NCBI GenBank assembly: GCA_040391135.1
Contig: JBEBYL010000042.1
Span: forward strand, 1-19,109
Direction of reading: 5' to 3'
Length of the DNA stretch: 19,109 nt
Source of the DNA: G025836975 sp040391135
Lineage (GTDB): Bacteria; Pseudomonadota; Gammaproteobacteria; Burkholderiales; Burkholderiaceae_B
Numbering within the stretch: position 1 is the stretch's first letter; every line of letters begins with the position of its first letter. The notes beneath the pieces are model-generated. The model did not search any database. It was given only the letters and a program-made list of their open reading frames with translations, and had not been told where the DNA came from. Both the position numbers and the translations under genes were made by a program. Shown in pieces: positions 12,257 to 19,109 of this stretch.

Positions 12257-14631
12257 TGGCACCAAGAAACAGACACATCTTCATTCCTTATATTTTTCTC
12301 TCTTGTTTTTACGCCGTATTGATCTTGCTGGCCAGCGCGGCGTTTCCCACCCGCGCCATCGCCCAAACCGACCCGGCCAGCAATACTCCCTCTTATGCCG
12401 CGCTGGCCGACCTGCTGGAAAACGACAAGGCGCGCGACAAGCTCATTGAACAATTGCGCAGCCTGGCCCCGGCGGATGCGCAAGGCTCGGCGGCCGACAG
12501 CGGCGCGCCGCCGGCTCAAGCCCAGCCCAGCCGGAATCCCGCCGATCTGCCTCTGTCGCAACGCCTGGCCCTAGAGCTGCAAACCTTCACCGCCGGCGTA
12601 TTGCGCGACACCGCCGCAACCATGGACGCCGTGCGCGCAGCCCTCAGCGGCGAGCCCGTGCCCGGCAACCATCTGCGCGCATCCTTGCCGGCCCTGAACA
12701 TGCTGCTGCTCACCCTATTGGGCACGCTGCTGGCCTATGCTGTCTTTCGCGCGCTGGCCAAGTTCGGCTTTGCCCGCCTGAATAGCTGGATCCTGAACGA
12801 CAGCAAAAGAGAAACCGACCCGCCGTCCCAACTGACGTCCACCGTCAAGCGCTACCGTTATGCCTCGCTGGCGCTGAGCCGCAAGTTGCTGGGCGTGCTG
12901 GCCGCTTTCCTGATCGATGTGGCGGCAACCCTGTCGGCGGCTCTGGCCGGCTATGTGCTGTCCACGGCCTTGGCGGATGGCGCCGGCGGCAAGACCCTGT
13001 TCGCACTGCAATTCCTGGCCGCCTTTGTCATGATCGAAATCGCCAAGGCCGTTTCACGGGGGGTGTTTGCCACCCGCTACGATCAGTTGCGGCTGCTGCC
13101 GCTGTCGCCCGAGGCGGCCGCCTACTGGAACCACTGGCTGACGCTGTTGATCGGCCTGACCGGCTATGGGCTGATGGTCGCCGTGCCGATCGCCGAAGCG
13201 GTATTCCTGCCCGCGGCCGCCAAGATGCTGGGCCTGATCATCATGCTGGGGGTCTATGTCTATGGCGTGCGCGTGGTCTGGAAGAACCGCAAGGCGGTGC
13301 GGGCCGGACTGGTGGAGCGGGCCGAGCAATCCGGCACTGCCGTATTCGGCACCCTGCTTCGCGTGCTGGGCCGGGTCTGGCATTTGATCGCACTGGCGTA
13401 CTTTACGATGCTGCTGGCGGTCAGCCAGGCAAATCAGGACCAGGCATTGGCTTTCATGACGCGCGCCACGATACAGACCGTTGCCGCCGTGGTGATAGGC
13501 TTGGCCCTGGCCGCGGCGCTATCGTCCATGCTGTCGCGCCGCATCCAATTGCCCGATGATTGGCGCCGCGCCCTGCCCTTGCTGGAATCGCGCATCAACG
13601 CTTATGTACCCGCCACCCTGCAAGCCTTGCGCCTGCTGATCCTGATCACGGTGTCGCTGGTCGTTCTGGATGCATGGCACGCGTTCGATCTGCTTGCCTG
13701 GCTGGAATCGGCCGATGGCCGCGCCACCGTCACGCTGATTTTCCGCGTGGGGATCATACTGGCCATGGCCGCGCTGAGCTGGACCGTGCTGGCCAGCCTG
13801 ATCGAACATCGCCTGAGCCTGTCCCGCGACACCCATAGGCCCAGCGAGCGCGAGAAAACACTGCTCATGCTGTTTCGCAACGCGGCGGCGGTGATCATCG
13901 CCACCATGACGGTGCTCATCGTGCTGTCGCAAATCGGCATCAACATCGGGCCGTTGATTGCCGGCGCGGGCGTAGCCGGCCTGGCCATCGGCTTCGGCGC
14001 CCAGAAACTGGTTCAGGATGTGATTACCGGCGTGTTCATCCAGCTGGAAAACGGCATGAACCAGAACGATGTGGTCGAGCTGGCGGGCATTTTCGGGACG
14101 GTGGAAAAGATTACCATCCGCTCGGTCGTCATCCGTACGCTGGACGGGGGCTACCACCTGATTCCCTTCTCGACCATAGACAAGCTGACCAACCACACAC
14201 GAGACTTCGGCTACCACTACGGCGAGTACAACATCGCGCACCGGGAGAGTGTCGATGAGGCCATTGCGCAGCTTGAGCTGGCGTTCAAGGACTTGATGCA
14301 AGACCCGGAGCTGTCGCGCGAAGTGCTGGAAGACATCTCCATACCCGGCGTGACCGGCCTGACCGAGCGCGGGTTCACCATACGGGTGCTGATCAAGACC
14401 ACGCCGGGCAATCAATGGGCCATACAGCGCGGCTTCAACCGGCTGGTCAAGCAGCGCTTCGACGCGGCCGGCATCGAACTGCCGTACCCGCAAACCGTGC
14501 TGCATTTCGGACGCGACAAGCTGGGCTATGCCGCGCCGGTGGACGTGCGCGGAGTCGACGCCCTGAAGCACTCGGCGGGCACGACGCCCGCGCCCGGGCA
14601 GACCATGCGACCAGCTCTGGATGAGGGATAG
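12256..14631 (+). CDS. ybiO: YbiO-type mechanosensitive ion channel (MscS superfamily)
   Basis: 791 residues starting at GTG, overlapping the ttcA stop by one base. It resembles E. coli YbiO (741 residues), a moderate-conductance channel of the inner membrane that opens under turgor stress. Residues 1-36 look like a signal peptide ending AIA before Gln37. The periplasmic segment SYAALADLLENDKARDKL (46-63) is close to YbiO. Many membrane helices follow from about residue 143. The MscS core begins near 536; the pore helix is LIAGAGVAGLAIGFGAQK (567-584), followed by ITGVFIQLENGMNQND. The cytoplasmic beta domain has TVEKITIRSVVIRTLDGGYHL. The C-terminal tail after about 755 is low in conserved features. 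Coupling to ttcA has no obvious functional meaning. Confidence 0.9.
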   Translation: MAPRNRHIFIPYIFLSCFYAVLILLASAAFPTRAIAQTDPASNTPSYAALADLLENDKARDKLIEQLRSLAPADAQGSAADSGAPPAQAQPSRNPADLPLSQRLALELQTFTAGVLRDTAATMDAVRAALSGEPVPGNHLRASLPALNMLLLTLLGTLLAYAVFRALAKFGFARLNSWILNDSKRETDPPSQLTSTVKRYRYASLALSRKLLGVLAAFLIDVAATLSAALAGYVLSTALADGAGGKTLFALQFLAAFVMIEIAKAVSRGVFATRYDQLRLLPLSPEAAAYWNHWLTLLIGLTGYGLMVAVPIAEAVFLPAAAKMLGLIIMLGVYVYGVRVVWKNRKAVRAGLVERAEQSGTAVFGTLLRVLGRVWHLIALAYFTMLLAVSQANQDQALAFMTRATIQTVAAVVIGLALAAALSSMLSRRIQLPDDWRRALPLLESRINAYVPATLQALRLLILITVSLVVLDAWHAFDLLAWLESADGRATVTLIFRVGIILAMAALSWTVLASLIEHRLSLSRDTHRPSEREKTLLMLFRNAAAVIIATMTVLIVLSQIGINIGPLIAGAGVAGLAIGFGAQKLVQDVITGVFIQLENGMNQNDVVELAGIFGTVEKITIRSVVIRTLDGGYHLIPFSTIDKLTNHTRDFGYHYGEYNIAHRESVDEAIAQLELAFKDLMQDPELSREVLEDISIPGVTGLTERGFTIRVLIKTTPGNQWAIQRGFNRLVKQRFDAAGIELPYPQTVLHFGRDKLGYAAPVDVRGVDALKHSAGTTPAPGQTMRPALDEG

Positions 14632-14641
14632 CCGACCAAGG

Positions 14642-14664
14642 CCGCCAGGCCGGGGGCCTGGCGG
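14642..14664. terminator. hairpin between convergent ybiO and ubiX
   Basis: CCGCCAGGCC (14642-14651) and GGCCTGGCGG (14655-14664) form a perfect 10-bp stem with a GGG loop, 10 bases after the ybiO stop and 6 bases beyond the ubiX stop. There is no T-run on either strand. Because it is symmetric and sits between convergent stops it is a likely bidirectional terminator or 3'-end stabiliser, similar to the one at 7255-7288. Confidence 0.6.
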
Positions 14665-14670
14665 TTGCGC

Positions 14671-15270
14671 CTATTCGGAAGCGGCCTGCCCGGACTCAGG
14701 CGCAATGCCATCCCATCGGGGTCCCGGCACATGGATATCAAAAAGCTCGAGCACGCGAGCCACAGTGTGATCGACCATATCGTCCAGCGTCTTGGGATGA
14801 TGATAGAAGGCCGGCAGCGGCGGGAAGATGACGCCCCCCATCTCGGTCACGGCGGTCATATTGCGCAGATGCGCCAGATTCAGCGGCGTTTCGCGCACCA
14901 TCATGACCAGGCGCCGGCGTTCTTTGAGCGTGACGTCCGCCGCACGGGTAATCAGATTGTCGGACAGGCCATGGGCCACAGCGGCCAGCGTGCGCATGGA
15001 ACACGGCACGACCACCATGCCGGCGGTGGCAAAGCCTCCGCTGGACAGCGTGGCGCCCACATCGCGAAAACTGTAGACGCGATCCGCCAGGGCATGGACG
15101 TCCTGCCGGGTCTGGTTCAGCTCGTACTTGATATTGAGCACACCCGGCGGAGACACCACCAAGTGCGTTTCAACATCGGGAACCGCCTGTAGCGCCTGCA
15201 GCATGCGCACGGCGTAAATGGCGCCCGTGGCGCCCGTTACCCCGACGACCAGCCGGCGTTTGTGAATCAC
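14671..15270 (-). CDS. ubiX: flavin prenyltransferase UbiX
   Basis: 199 residues. UbiX joins dimethylallyl phosphate to FMN, making the prenyl-FMN cofactor used by UbiD decarboxylases in ubiquinone synthesis. The flavoprotein start RLVVGVTGATGAIYAVRML (6-24) is diagnostic. SSGGFATAGMVVVPCSMRTLAAVAHGLSDNLI (about 76-107) and RRRLVMMVRETPLN (about 118-131) are conserved active-site stretches. The start is GTG; GTGA overlaps the grxD stop by four bases, implying translational coupling. ubiD is not in the window. The gene is last in the array and faces ybiO across a hairpin. Confidence 0.95.
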   Translation of the reverse strand: MIHKRRLVVGVTGATGAIYAVRMLQALQAVPDVETHLVVSPPGVLNIKYELNQTRQDVHALADRVYSFRDVGATLSSGGFATAGMVVVPCSMRTLAAVAHGLSDNLITRAADVTLKERRRLVMMVRETPLNLAHLRNMTAVTEMGGVIFPPLPAFYHHPKTLDDMVDHTVARVLELFDIHVPGPRWDGIAPESGQAASE

Positions 15271-15593
15271 GCAAGCGCCCCGGCCTCTTTCAGCACCGTG
15301 GCCAATTCGCCGTTTTCATACATCTCGGCAATGATGTCGGAGCCGCCGAGGAATTCGCCCGCAACGTACAGTTGCGGGATAGTCGGCCAGTTGGAGTAGT
15401 CCTTGATGCCTTGACGCACCAGGTCGTCATCCAGCACATTGACCGTGACCAGCTTGGTCACGCCGGACGCCTTCAGCACCTGTATGGCGCGGCCCGAGAA
15501 GCCGCACTGAGGGAACTGGGCCGTGCCCTTCATAAACAGCACAACAGGGTTTGCCGTGACAGTTTCACGAATAAAATCTTGAACTTCGCTCAT
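15267..15593 (-). CDS. grxD: monothiol glutaredoxin Grx4 (GrxD)
   Basis: 108 residues, the length of single-domain monothiol glutaredoxins that bind and deliver [2Fe-2S] clusters with glutathione and BolA. The CGFS motif is Cys30-Gly-Phe-Ser in FPQCGFSGRA, preceded by Lys22 in FMKGT, the glutathione-binding lysine. WPTIPQLYVAGEFLGGSDI (about 69-87) is the TIP-containing glutathione site. A GAGAG ribosome-binding site lies about 5 bases before the ATG. It is separated from prmC by 51 bases that contain a terminator-like hairpin, and overlaps ubiX by four bases. Confidence 0.96.
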   Translation of the reverse strand: MSEVQDFIRETVTANPVVLFMKGTAQFPQCGFSGRAIQVLKASGVTKLVTVNVLDDDLVRQGIKDYSNWPTIPQLYVAGEFLGGSDIIAEMYENGELATVLKEAGALA

Positions 15594-15611
15594 GATGCTC
15601 TCGTTTCCAGG

Positions 15612-15644
15612 AAAAAAGTTGCGGACGGCCTTGATGGGCCATCC
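15612..15644 (-). terminator. terminator-like hairpin between prmC and grxD
   Basis: Directly after the prmC stop, on the minus strand, GGATGGCC pairs with GGCCGTCC (8 bp with one U-G pair, 6-base loop; plus-strand arms 15623-15630 and 15637-15644). Five bases later there is a run of six T (A-run 15612-15617). The gap between stem and T-run is a little long, so termination may be partial, with read-through into grxD-ubiX. Confidence 0.5.
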
Positions 15645-16460
15645 CTAATTATAGATACCGCCGGTCACCCGTGCTATGCCCGCCAGATCCGGCAGGCTGG
15701 CCACCCGGCTAAAGCCGGATGACTCCATTATTCCACGTACGGCCGCCGCCTGGTCCCAGCCGTGTTCCATGAACAACCCGCCCTGGGGAGCCAGCCAGTG
15801 CCCAGCCCCTTGGGCGATCACACGCAAGGCGGCCAGGCCGTCGCCGTTGTCGGTCAGGGCCGAAGACGGTTCGAAACGCAAATCGCCCTGCCGCAGATGC
15901 GGATCGGACGCTGCAATATACGGCGGATTCGAAACAATCAGGTCAAAGCCCCCAACGTCCGGCAGGGCATCGTACCAATTGCCAAGGAAAAATTCGACCG
16001 CGGCGCCCAGGGTTTGTGCATTTTGTTGCGCCACATCAAGCGCCTGGGCGCTTGAATCGGATGCCACCACCCGCGCATCGGGACGATCAAGGGCAATCGA
16101 AATGGCGATGGCGCCGGTGCCCGTGCCCAGATCCAGCACCCGGGGCGCCGTGCGTCCCTGCAAATGCCGCAAGCCCGTTTCAACAAGAAGCTCGGTCTCC
16201 GGACGCGGTATCAGGACGGCGGGCGACACCAGGAAGTCGCGGCCCATGAATTCGCGAGCCCCAATGATATAGGCCATGGGCTCACCACTCAGCCGGCGGG
16301 CCTCCAGTTCGCGGAAGCGGGCTATTTTTTCCGGAGCGATGGGATCGCCGTCATGGGCAATCAGCCACACGCGCGGCACTTGAAGCACATGCTGCCACAG
16401 CATCTGGAATTCGAGCCGCGGCAGCTTGCTGTCCAGCGACAGGCCGCGCAGGGTCTCCAT
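15645..16460 (-). CDS. prmC: peptide chain release factor N5-glutamine methyltransferase
   Basis: 271 residues. PrmC methylates the glutamine of the GGQ motif in release factors RF1 and RF2, using S-adenosylmethionine. The SAM site is LDLGTGTGAIA (109-119) and the substrate-glutamine site is NPPY (178-181 in LIVSNPPYIAAS). VLIPRPETE (82-90) and the N-terminal helical domain are also typical. It starts four bases after the stop of prfA, whose product is its substrate, and the pair is very likely co-translated. It was formerly named hemK because of nearby hemA. Confidence 0.96.
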   Translation of the reverse strand: METLRGLSLDSKLPRLEFQMLWQHVLQVPRVWLIAHDGDPIAPEKIARFRELEARRLSGEPMAYIIGAREFMGRDFLVSPAVLIPRPETELLVETGLRHLQGRTAPRVLDLGTGTGAIAISIALDRPDARVVASDSSAQALDVAQQNAQTLGAAVEFFLGNWYDALPDVGGFDLIVSNPPYIAASDPHLRQGDLRFEPSSALTDNGDGLAALRVIAQGAGHWLAPQGGLFMEHGWDQAAAVRGIMESSGFSRVASLPDLAGIARVTGGIYN

Positions 16461-16464
16461 GGCG

Positions 16465-17544
16465 CTAGTCCTGTCCCAGGGACGCCAGCAATTCGGCCTG
16501 GTGCTCGGCCAGCAGCGCCCCGGTCAACTCGTCCAGATCGCCTTCCATGATGCTGCCCAGCTTATACAGCGTAAGGTTGATCCGGTGATCCGTTACCCGG
16601 CCCTGCGGATAGTTGTAGGTCCGTATGCGCTCGGAGCGGTCCCCCGTGCCAACCAGGCTCTTGCGCTGCGCCGCCTCTTTATCGTGCTGCTCCTGCTGCT
16701 GCTTGTCCTTCAAGCGGGCCGCCAGCACCTGCATGGCCTTGTCCTTGTTGCGGTGCTGCGAACGATCGTCCTGGCATTCCACCACCATGCCTGTTGGCAA
16801 GTGCGTGATGCGCACGGCCGAATCCGTCTTGTTGATGTGCTGACCGCCGGCGCCGCTGGCGCGGAAGGTATCGATGCGCAATTCCGATGGATTGATGACG
16901 ATATCGCTTTGCGCGTCGGCCTCGGGCAGCACGGCCACCGTGCAGGCCGAAGTATGGATGCGTCCCTGGGTTTCCGTTTCGGGCACGCGCTGCACGCGAT
17001 GCGCTCCGGATTCGAACTTCAGGCGGCCGTACACCCCGTCGCCGTCCACCCGCGCAATGACTTCCTTATAGCCGCCGACTTCAGATTCGCTGGTCGACAC
17101 GAGCTCCACCTTCCAGCCGTTATTCTCGGCATAGCGGCTGTACATGCGCAGCAGATCGCCGGCAAACAAGGCGCTTTCGTCGCCGCCGGTCCCCGCCCGT
17201 ATTTCCAGGAATACGCTGCGGCTGTCGTCGGGATCGCGGGGCAGCAACAGCACTTGCAGCTCGTCCGCCAGCGCCTCCAGCCGGGCCTTGCCCAGCTTCA
17301 ATTCCTCTTCGGCCATGGCGCGCATTTCCGGATCGGACACCATGTCCTGCGCGGCCTGTATGTCCTCTTCCGTAGCGGTATAGGCATTGAACACCGTCAC
17401 CACCGGGTCCAGCTCGGCCCGCTCGCGCGATATCTTGCGGTAACGGTCCATATCGCCGGCGATTTCGGGTTCGGCCAACAACGCGTCGACCTCGATTAAT
17501 CGGTGGGCAAGCTGCTCCAGCCGATTGCGCATGGATGTTTTCAT
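16465..17544 (-). CDS. prfA: peptide chain release factor 1
   Basis: 359 residues, standard for RF1, which reads UAA and UAG and triggers release of the finished protein. The GGQ motif is Gly233-Gly234-Gln235 in RASGAGGQHINKTDSA. The codon-reading PxT tripeptide is Pro188-Glu-Thr190 (RVPETETQGRIHTSACT). PET instead of the E. coli PAT is, from memory, common in betaproteobacteria. No good Shine-Dalgarno precedes either the ATG at 17544 or the one four codons later, so the start rests on the family-like MKTSMRNRLEQL. It follows hemA after 69 bases that contain a terminator. Confidence 0.96.
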   Translation of the reverse strand: MKTSMRNRLEQLAHRLIEVDALLAEPEIAGDMDRYRKISRERAELDPVVTVFNAYTATEEDIQAAQDMVSDPEMRAMAEEELKLGKARLEALADELQVLLLPRDPDDSRSVFLEIRAGTGGDESALFAGDLLRMYSRYAENNGWKVELVSTSESEVGGYKEVIARVDGDGVYGRLKFESGAHRVQRVPETETQGRIHTSACTVAVLPEADAQSDIVINPSELRIDTFRASGAGGQHINKTDSAVRITHLPTGMVVECQDDRSQHRNKDKAMQVLAARLKDKQQQEQHDKEAAQRKSLVGTGDRSERIRTYNYPQGRVTDHRINLTLYKLGSIMEGDLDELTGALLAEHQAELLASLGQD

Positions 17545-17582
17545 AGAAAAAAGGGAATCAAACAGTTGATGAAGCGGACGCG

Positions 17583-17602
17583 AAAAAAGCGGGCATGGCC
17601 CG
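17583..17602 (-). terminator. intrinsic terminator after hemA
   Basis: On the minus strand, CGGGC pairs with GCCCG around the 3-base loop CAT (plus-strand arms 17590-17594 and 17598-17602). One base later comes TTTTTT (A-run 17583-17588). It lies 11 bases after the hemA stop. The stem is short (5 bp) but all but fully G-C with a proper T-run, so partial or full termination before prfA is plausible. Confidence 0.6.
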
Positions 17603-17613
17603 AAACAGCATCG

Positions 17614-18888
17614 CTAACGACGGCGTTCCACCGTGGGCAGCAGCCGCGGCAGCAGGGCCAGCAGTTGCTGGCGGTCGTCGCTTTCACTTCGATTGAGCGC
17701 GGCCAGCGGGCCATGCATGTATTTTTGCGTCAGGCCGTGGGCCAGTTGCTCGAGAACCTGTTCGGGGGACTCGCCGCGGGCCAGCATGCGCCGGGCACGC
17801 TCCAGCTCGTTGCGGCGAACCTGGTCGGCCGCCTGCTGGAAGTCCATGATGGCCGGAACGATTTCGCGATTCTGCAGCCAGTGCATGAAATTCTGCACGC
17901 GCGTCTCGATGATCGCCTCGGCCTGCACCACCGCGGCGCGGCGCGCGTCGGTGCCGCTTTGCACCATGCGGCCCAGGTCGTCGACGGTATAAAGGTATAC
18001 GTCGGCCAGCCGGCCGACCTCGGTCTCGATGTCGCGCGGCACGGCCAGGTCTATCATGACCATCGGACGATGGCGCCGCGAGCGCGTAGCCCTTTCGACC
18101 ATCCCTAATCCAAGGATGGGCAAGGAGCTTGCCGTACAGGAAACGATGACATCGAAGTCGGCGAGCTTGTCCGGGATGTCGGACAGCTTCATGGTCTTGG
18201 CCACGAAGCGCGAAGCCAGAAGGTCGGCGCGTTCCAGCGTGCGGTTGGCGACGACGACATGTTTGGGATTCAGGGCGGCGAAGTGCGTGGCACAGAGTTC
18301 GATCATCTCGCCGGCGCCGATGAACAGTACATTGGCTTGCGACAAGTCGCCGAATACGCGTTCGGCCAAACGCACGGCCGCCGCCGCCATGGACACAGAA
18401 TGCGCCCCGATGGCGGTTTGCGAGCGGACTTCCTTGGCTACCGAGAAGGTGCGCTGAAAAAGCTGATGCAGCAAAGTACCCAGCGCACCGGCCTGCTCGG
18501 CCGCCCGGACCGCGTCCTTCATTTGACCAAGGATTTGCGGCTCGCCCAGCACCATGGAATCCAGTCCACTGGCCACGCGGAAGGCGTGGCGGACGGCATC
18601 GTTCTGCTGGTACTGGTACAGGTGGGGCTGCAGGCTGCCCGCTTCCAGGCGATTGAAATCCGCCAGCCAGGCCGGCAAATGCTCGGACACCTGGGGTTCG
18701 GCCGCACAGTAGATTTCGGTGCGATTACAGGTGGACAGGATGGCGGCTTCTTTGACGGACGCACCGAATGCGGATCGCAGGCCGTCCAGCGCAGGCCTTA
18801 AGACATCGATCGGAAACGACACGCGTTCGCGCACCGATACCGGAGCGGAAACGTGATTCAGACCGAAAGTTAAGACGTCGACAGACAT
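17614..18888 (-). CDS. hemA: glutamyl-tRNA reductase
   Basis: 424 residues, the usual length. HemA reduces glutamyl-tRNA(Glu) with NADPH to glutamate-1-semialdehyde, the first step of tetrapyrrole synthesis. The catalytic cysteine is Cys54 in ILSTCNRTEIY. SGLDSMVLGEPQILGQMKDA (about 107-126) is the family signature. The NADPH-binding motif is VLFIGAGEM (about 187-195), followed by VVVANRT. A C-terminal dimerisation helix bundle ends the protein. The -10 TATAAT at 18930-18935 gives a short leader of about 35 bases with no strong Shine-Dalgarno. It heads the hemA-prfA-prmC-grxD-ubiX array. Confidence 0.97.
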   Translation of the reverse strand: MSVDVLTFGLNHVSAPVSVRERVSFPIDVLRPALDGLRSAFGASVKEAAILSTCNRTEIYCAAEPQVSEHLPAWLADFNRLEAGSLQPHLYQYQQNDAVRHAFRVASGLDSMVLGEPQILGQMKDAVRAAEQAGALGTLLHQLFQRTFSVAKEVRSQTAIGAHSVSMAAAAVRLAERVFGDLSQANVLFIGAGEMIELCATHFAALNPKHVVVANRTLERADLLASRFVAKTMKLSDIPDKLADFDVIVSCTASSLPILGLGMVERATRSRRHRPMVMIDLAVPRDIETEVGRLADVYLYTVDDLGRMVQSGTDARRAAVVQAEAIIETRVQNFMHWLQNREIVPAIMDFQQAADQVRRNELERARRMLARGESPEQVLEQLAHGLTQKYMHGPLAALNRSESDDRQQLLALLPRLLPTVERRR

Positions 18889-18929
18889 GTATCGTTAAAT
18901 AGGCGGAAAGCTGTGCATATGCAAACGGG

Positions 18930-18958
18930 ATTATAGTCGCCACTGAACTTTTCCTGAA
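18930..18958 (-). promoter_or_regulatory. sigma70-type promoter of hemA
   Basis: On the minus strand there is a perfect -10 TATAAT (18930-18935) and, 17 bases further upstream, a weak -35 TTCAGG (18953-18958). Predicted transcription start near 18923 leaves a leader of about 35 bases before the hemA ATG. Confidence 0.6.
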
Positions 18959-18964
18959 ATTTCG

Positions 18965-18982
18965 GTTTGCGCTGGCGCAAAC
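18965..18982. promoter_or_regulatory. perfect palindrome between hemA and tRNA-Phe
   Basis: GTTTGCGCTGGCGCAAAC has two perfectly complementary 8-base arms and a 2-base centre. It lies just upstream of the hemA -35 and about 55 bases before the tRNA-Phe -10. Position and symmetry suit a dimeric DNA-binding protein acting on one or both divergent promoters. No known factor is recognised with confidence. Confidence 0.45.
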
Positions 18983-19037
18983 TTATGCAAGAATGGCGGG
19001 TTCCTGTGGCGGAAAAGCACACATTTTATTTTTCGTG

Positions 19038-19043
19038 TATGAT
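19038..19043 (+). promoter_or_regulatory. candidate -10 of tRNA-Phe promoter
   Basis: TATGAT (5 of 6 matches) is followed by a GC-containing stretch (TTCGCC), and the mature tRNA begins 14 bases downstream, a fitting distance for a short 5' leader removed by RNase P. No good -35 hexamer is seen at 16-18 bases. Confidence 0.45.
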
Positions 19044-19057
19044 TTCGCCTTCTTGAT

Positions 19058-19109
19058 GGCCTGGTAGCTCAGTCGGTAGAGCAGAGGATTGAAAATCCTT
19101 GTGTCGGTG
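19058..19109 (+). tRNA. tRNA-Phe (anticodon GAA), 5' part
   Basis: The first 52 bases of a tRNA run off the right edge. The 5' acceptor strand is GGCCTGG (19058-19064), then TA. The D stem is GCTC/GAGC (19067-19070, 19079-19082) with loop AGTCGGTA. The anticodon stem GAGGA/TCCTT (one G-U pair) encloses TTGAAAA, placing anticodon GAA at 19091-19093, which reads phenylalanine codons. The variable loop GTGTC and the first bases of the T stem follow. The T loop and 3' acceptor are outside the window and cannot be checked. Confidence 0.95.

Noticed and set aside
13519..14571. Minus-strand open frame of 350 codons opposite ybiO
   Set aside because: Antisense of a recognised channel gene; Gln/His/Asp-rich shadow translation without motifs.
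16426..17499. Plus-strand open frame of 357 codons opposite prfA
   Set aside because: Shadow of RF1; composition is His/Arg/Leu-rich with no recognisable domain.
19058..19109. tRNA-Phe as an integration site for a genomic island
   Set aside because: The 3' end, where attachment repeats would lie, is outside the window and no integrase or partial tRNA repeat is visible inside.

Overview
The window reads as a chromosomal, GC-rich (roughly 60%) stretch of a betaproteobacterium, most likely of the family Alcaligenaceae (Bordetella, Achromobacter, Pusillimonas and relatives). The basis is the protein types, the ATP synthase operon order, and the hemA-prfA-prmC-grxD-ubiX array; the genus cannot be fixed by eye. 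Nearly all genes are intact. No insertion sequence, phage gene or CRISPR array was seen. The two ends cut through atpA (left) and a tRNA-Phe gene (right).

Layout. (1) 1-2922, minus strand: the front of the F-type ATP synthase operon, atpI-atpB-atpE-atpF-atpH-(atpA), with a good sigma70 promoter at 3038-3067. The gaps flanking atpE hold a U-rich translation leader and a strong stem-loop, which fits the need for many c subunits per complex. (2) 2923-3496: a 574-base divergent intergenic region rich in inverted repeats. (3) 3497-7249, plus strand: a TRAP transporter cassette, dctP - metal-dependent hydrolase (COG3618 type) - dctQ - dctM, ended by a GC-rich hairpin. (4) 7296-8072, minus: an enoyl-CoA hydratase. 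It is divergent, over only 32 bp, from (5) 8105-9880, plus: an M61-family metallopeptidase with a C-terminal PDZ domain. (6) 9897-10850, minus: a thioredoxin-reductase-like FAD/NAD(P) oxidoreductase without the redox CxxC. (7) 10893-14631, plus: folB, ttcA and a YbiO-type mechanosensitive channel, the last two translationally coupled. (8) 14671-18888, minus: hemA, prfA, prmC, grxD, ubiX, with two terminator-like hairpins inside the array. (9) 18889-19109: a divergent promoter region and the 5' part of tRNA-Phe(GAA).

Most of the window is core metabolism: energy conversion, folate, tRNA thiolation, tetrapyrrole synthesis, translation termination with release-factor methylation, Fe-S handling and prenyl-FMN synthesis. 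The TRAP cassette (3) looks like the accessory module. A periplasmic binding protein and a QM membrane permease would import an organic acid that the co-transcribed hydrolase could open or process. No regulator lies next to it, so control would come from elsewhere, acting on the inverted repeats upstream of dctP. I found no clear sign of a wholly new system. The points most worth a second look are the dctP leader, the hydrolase's altered metal-site motif, the very tight divergent promoter at 8073-8104, and the palindrome between hemA and tRNA-Phe.
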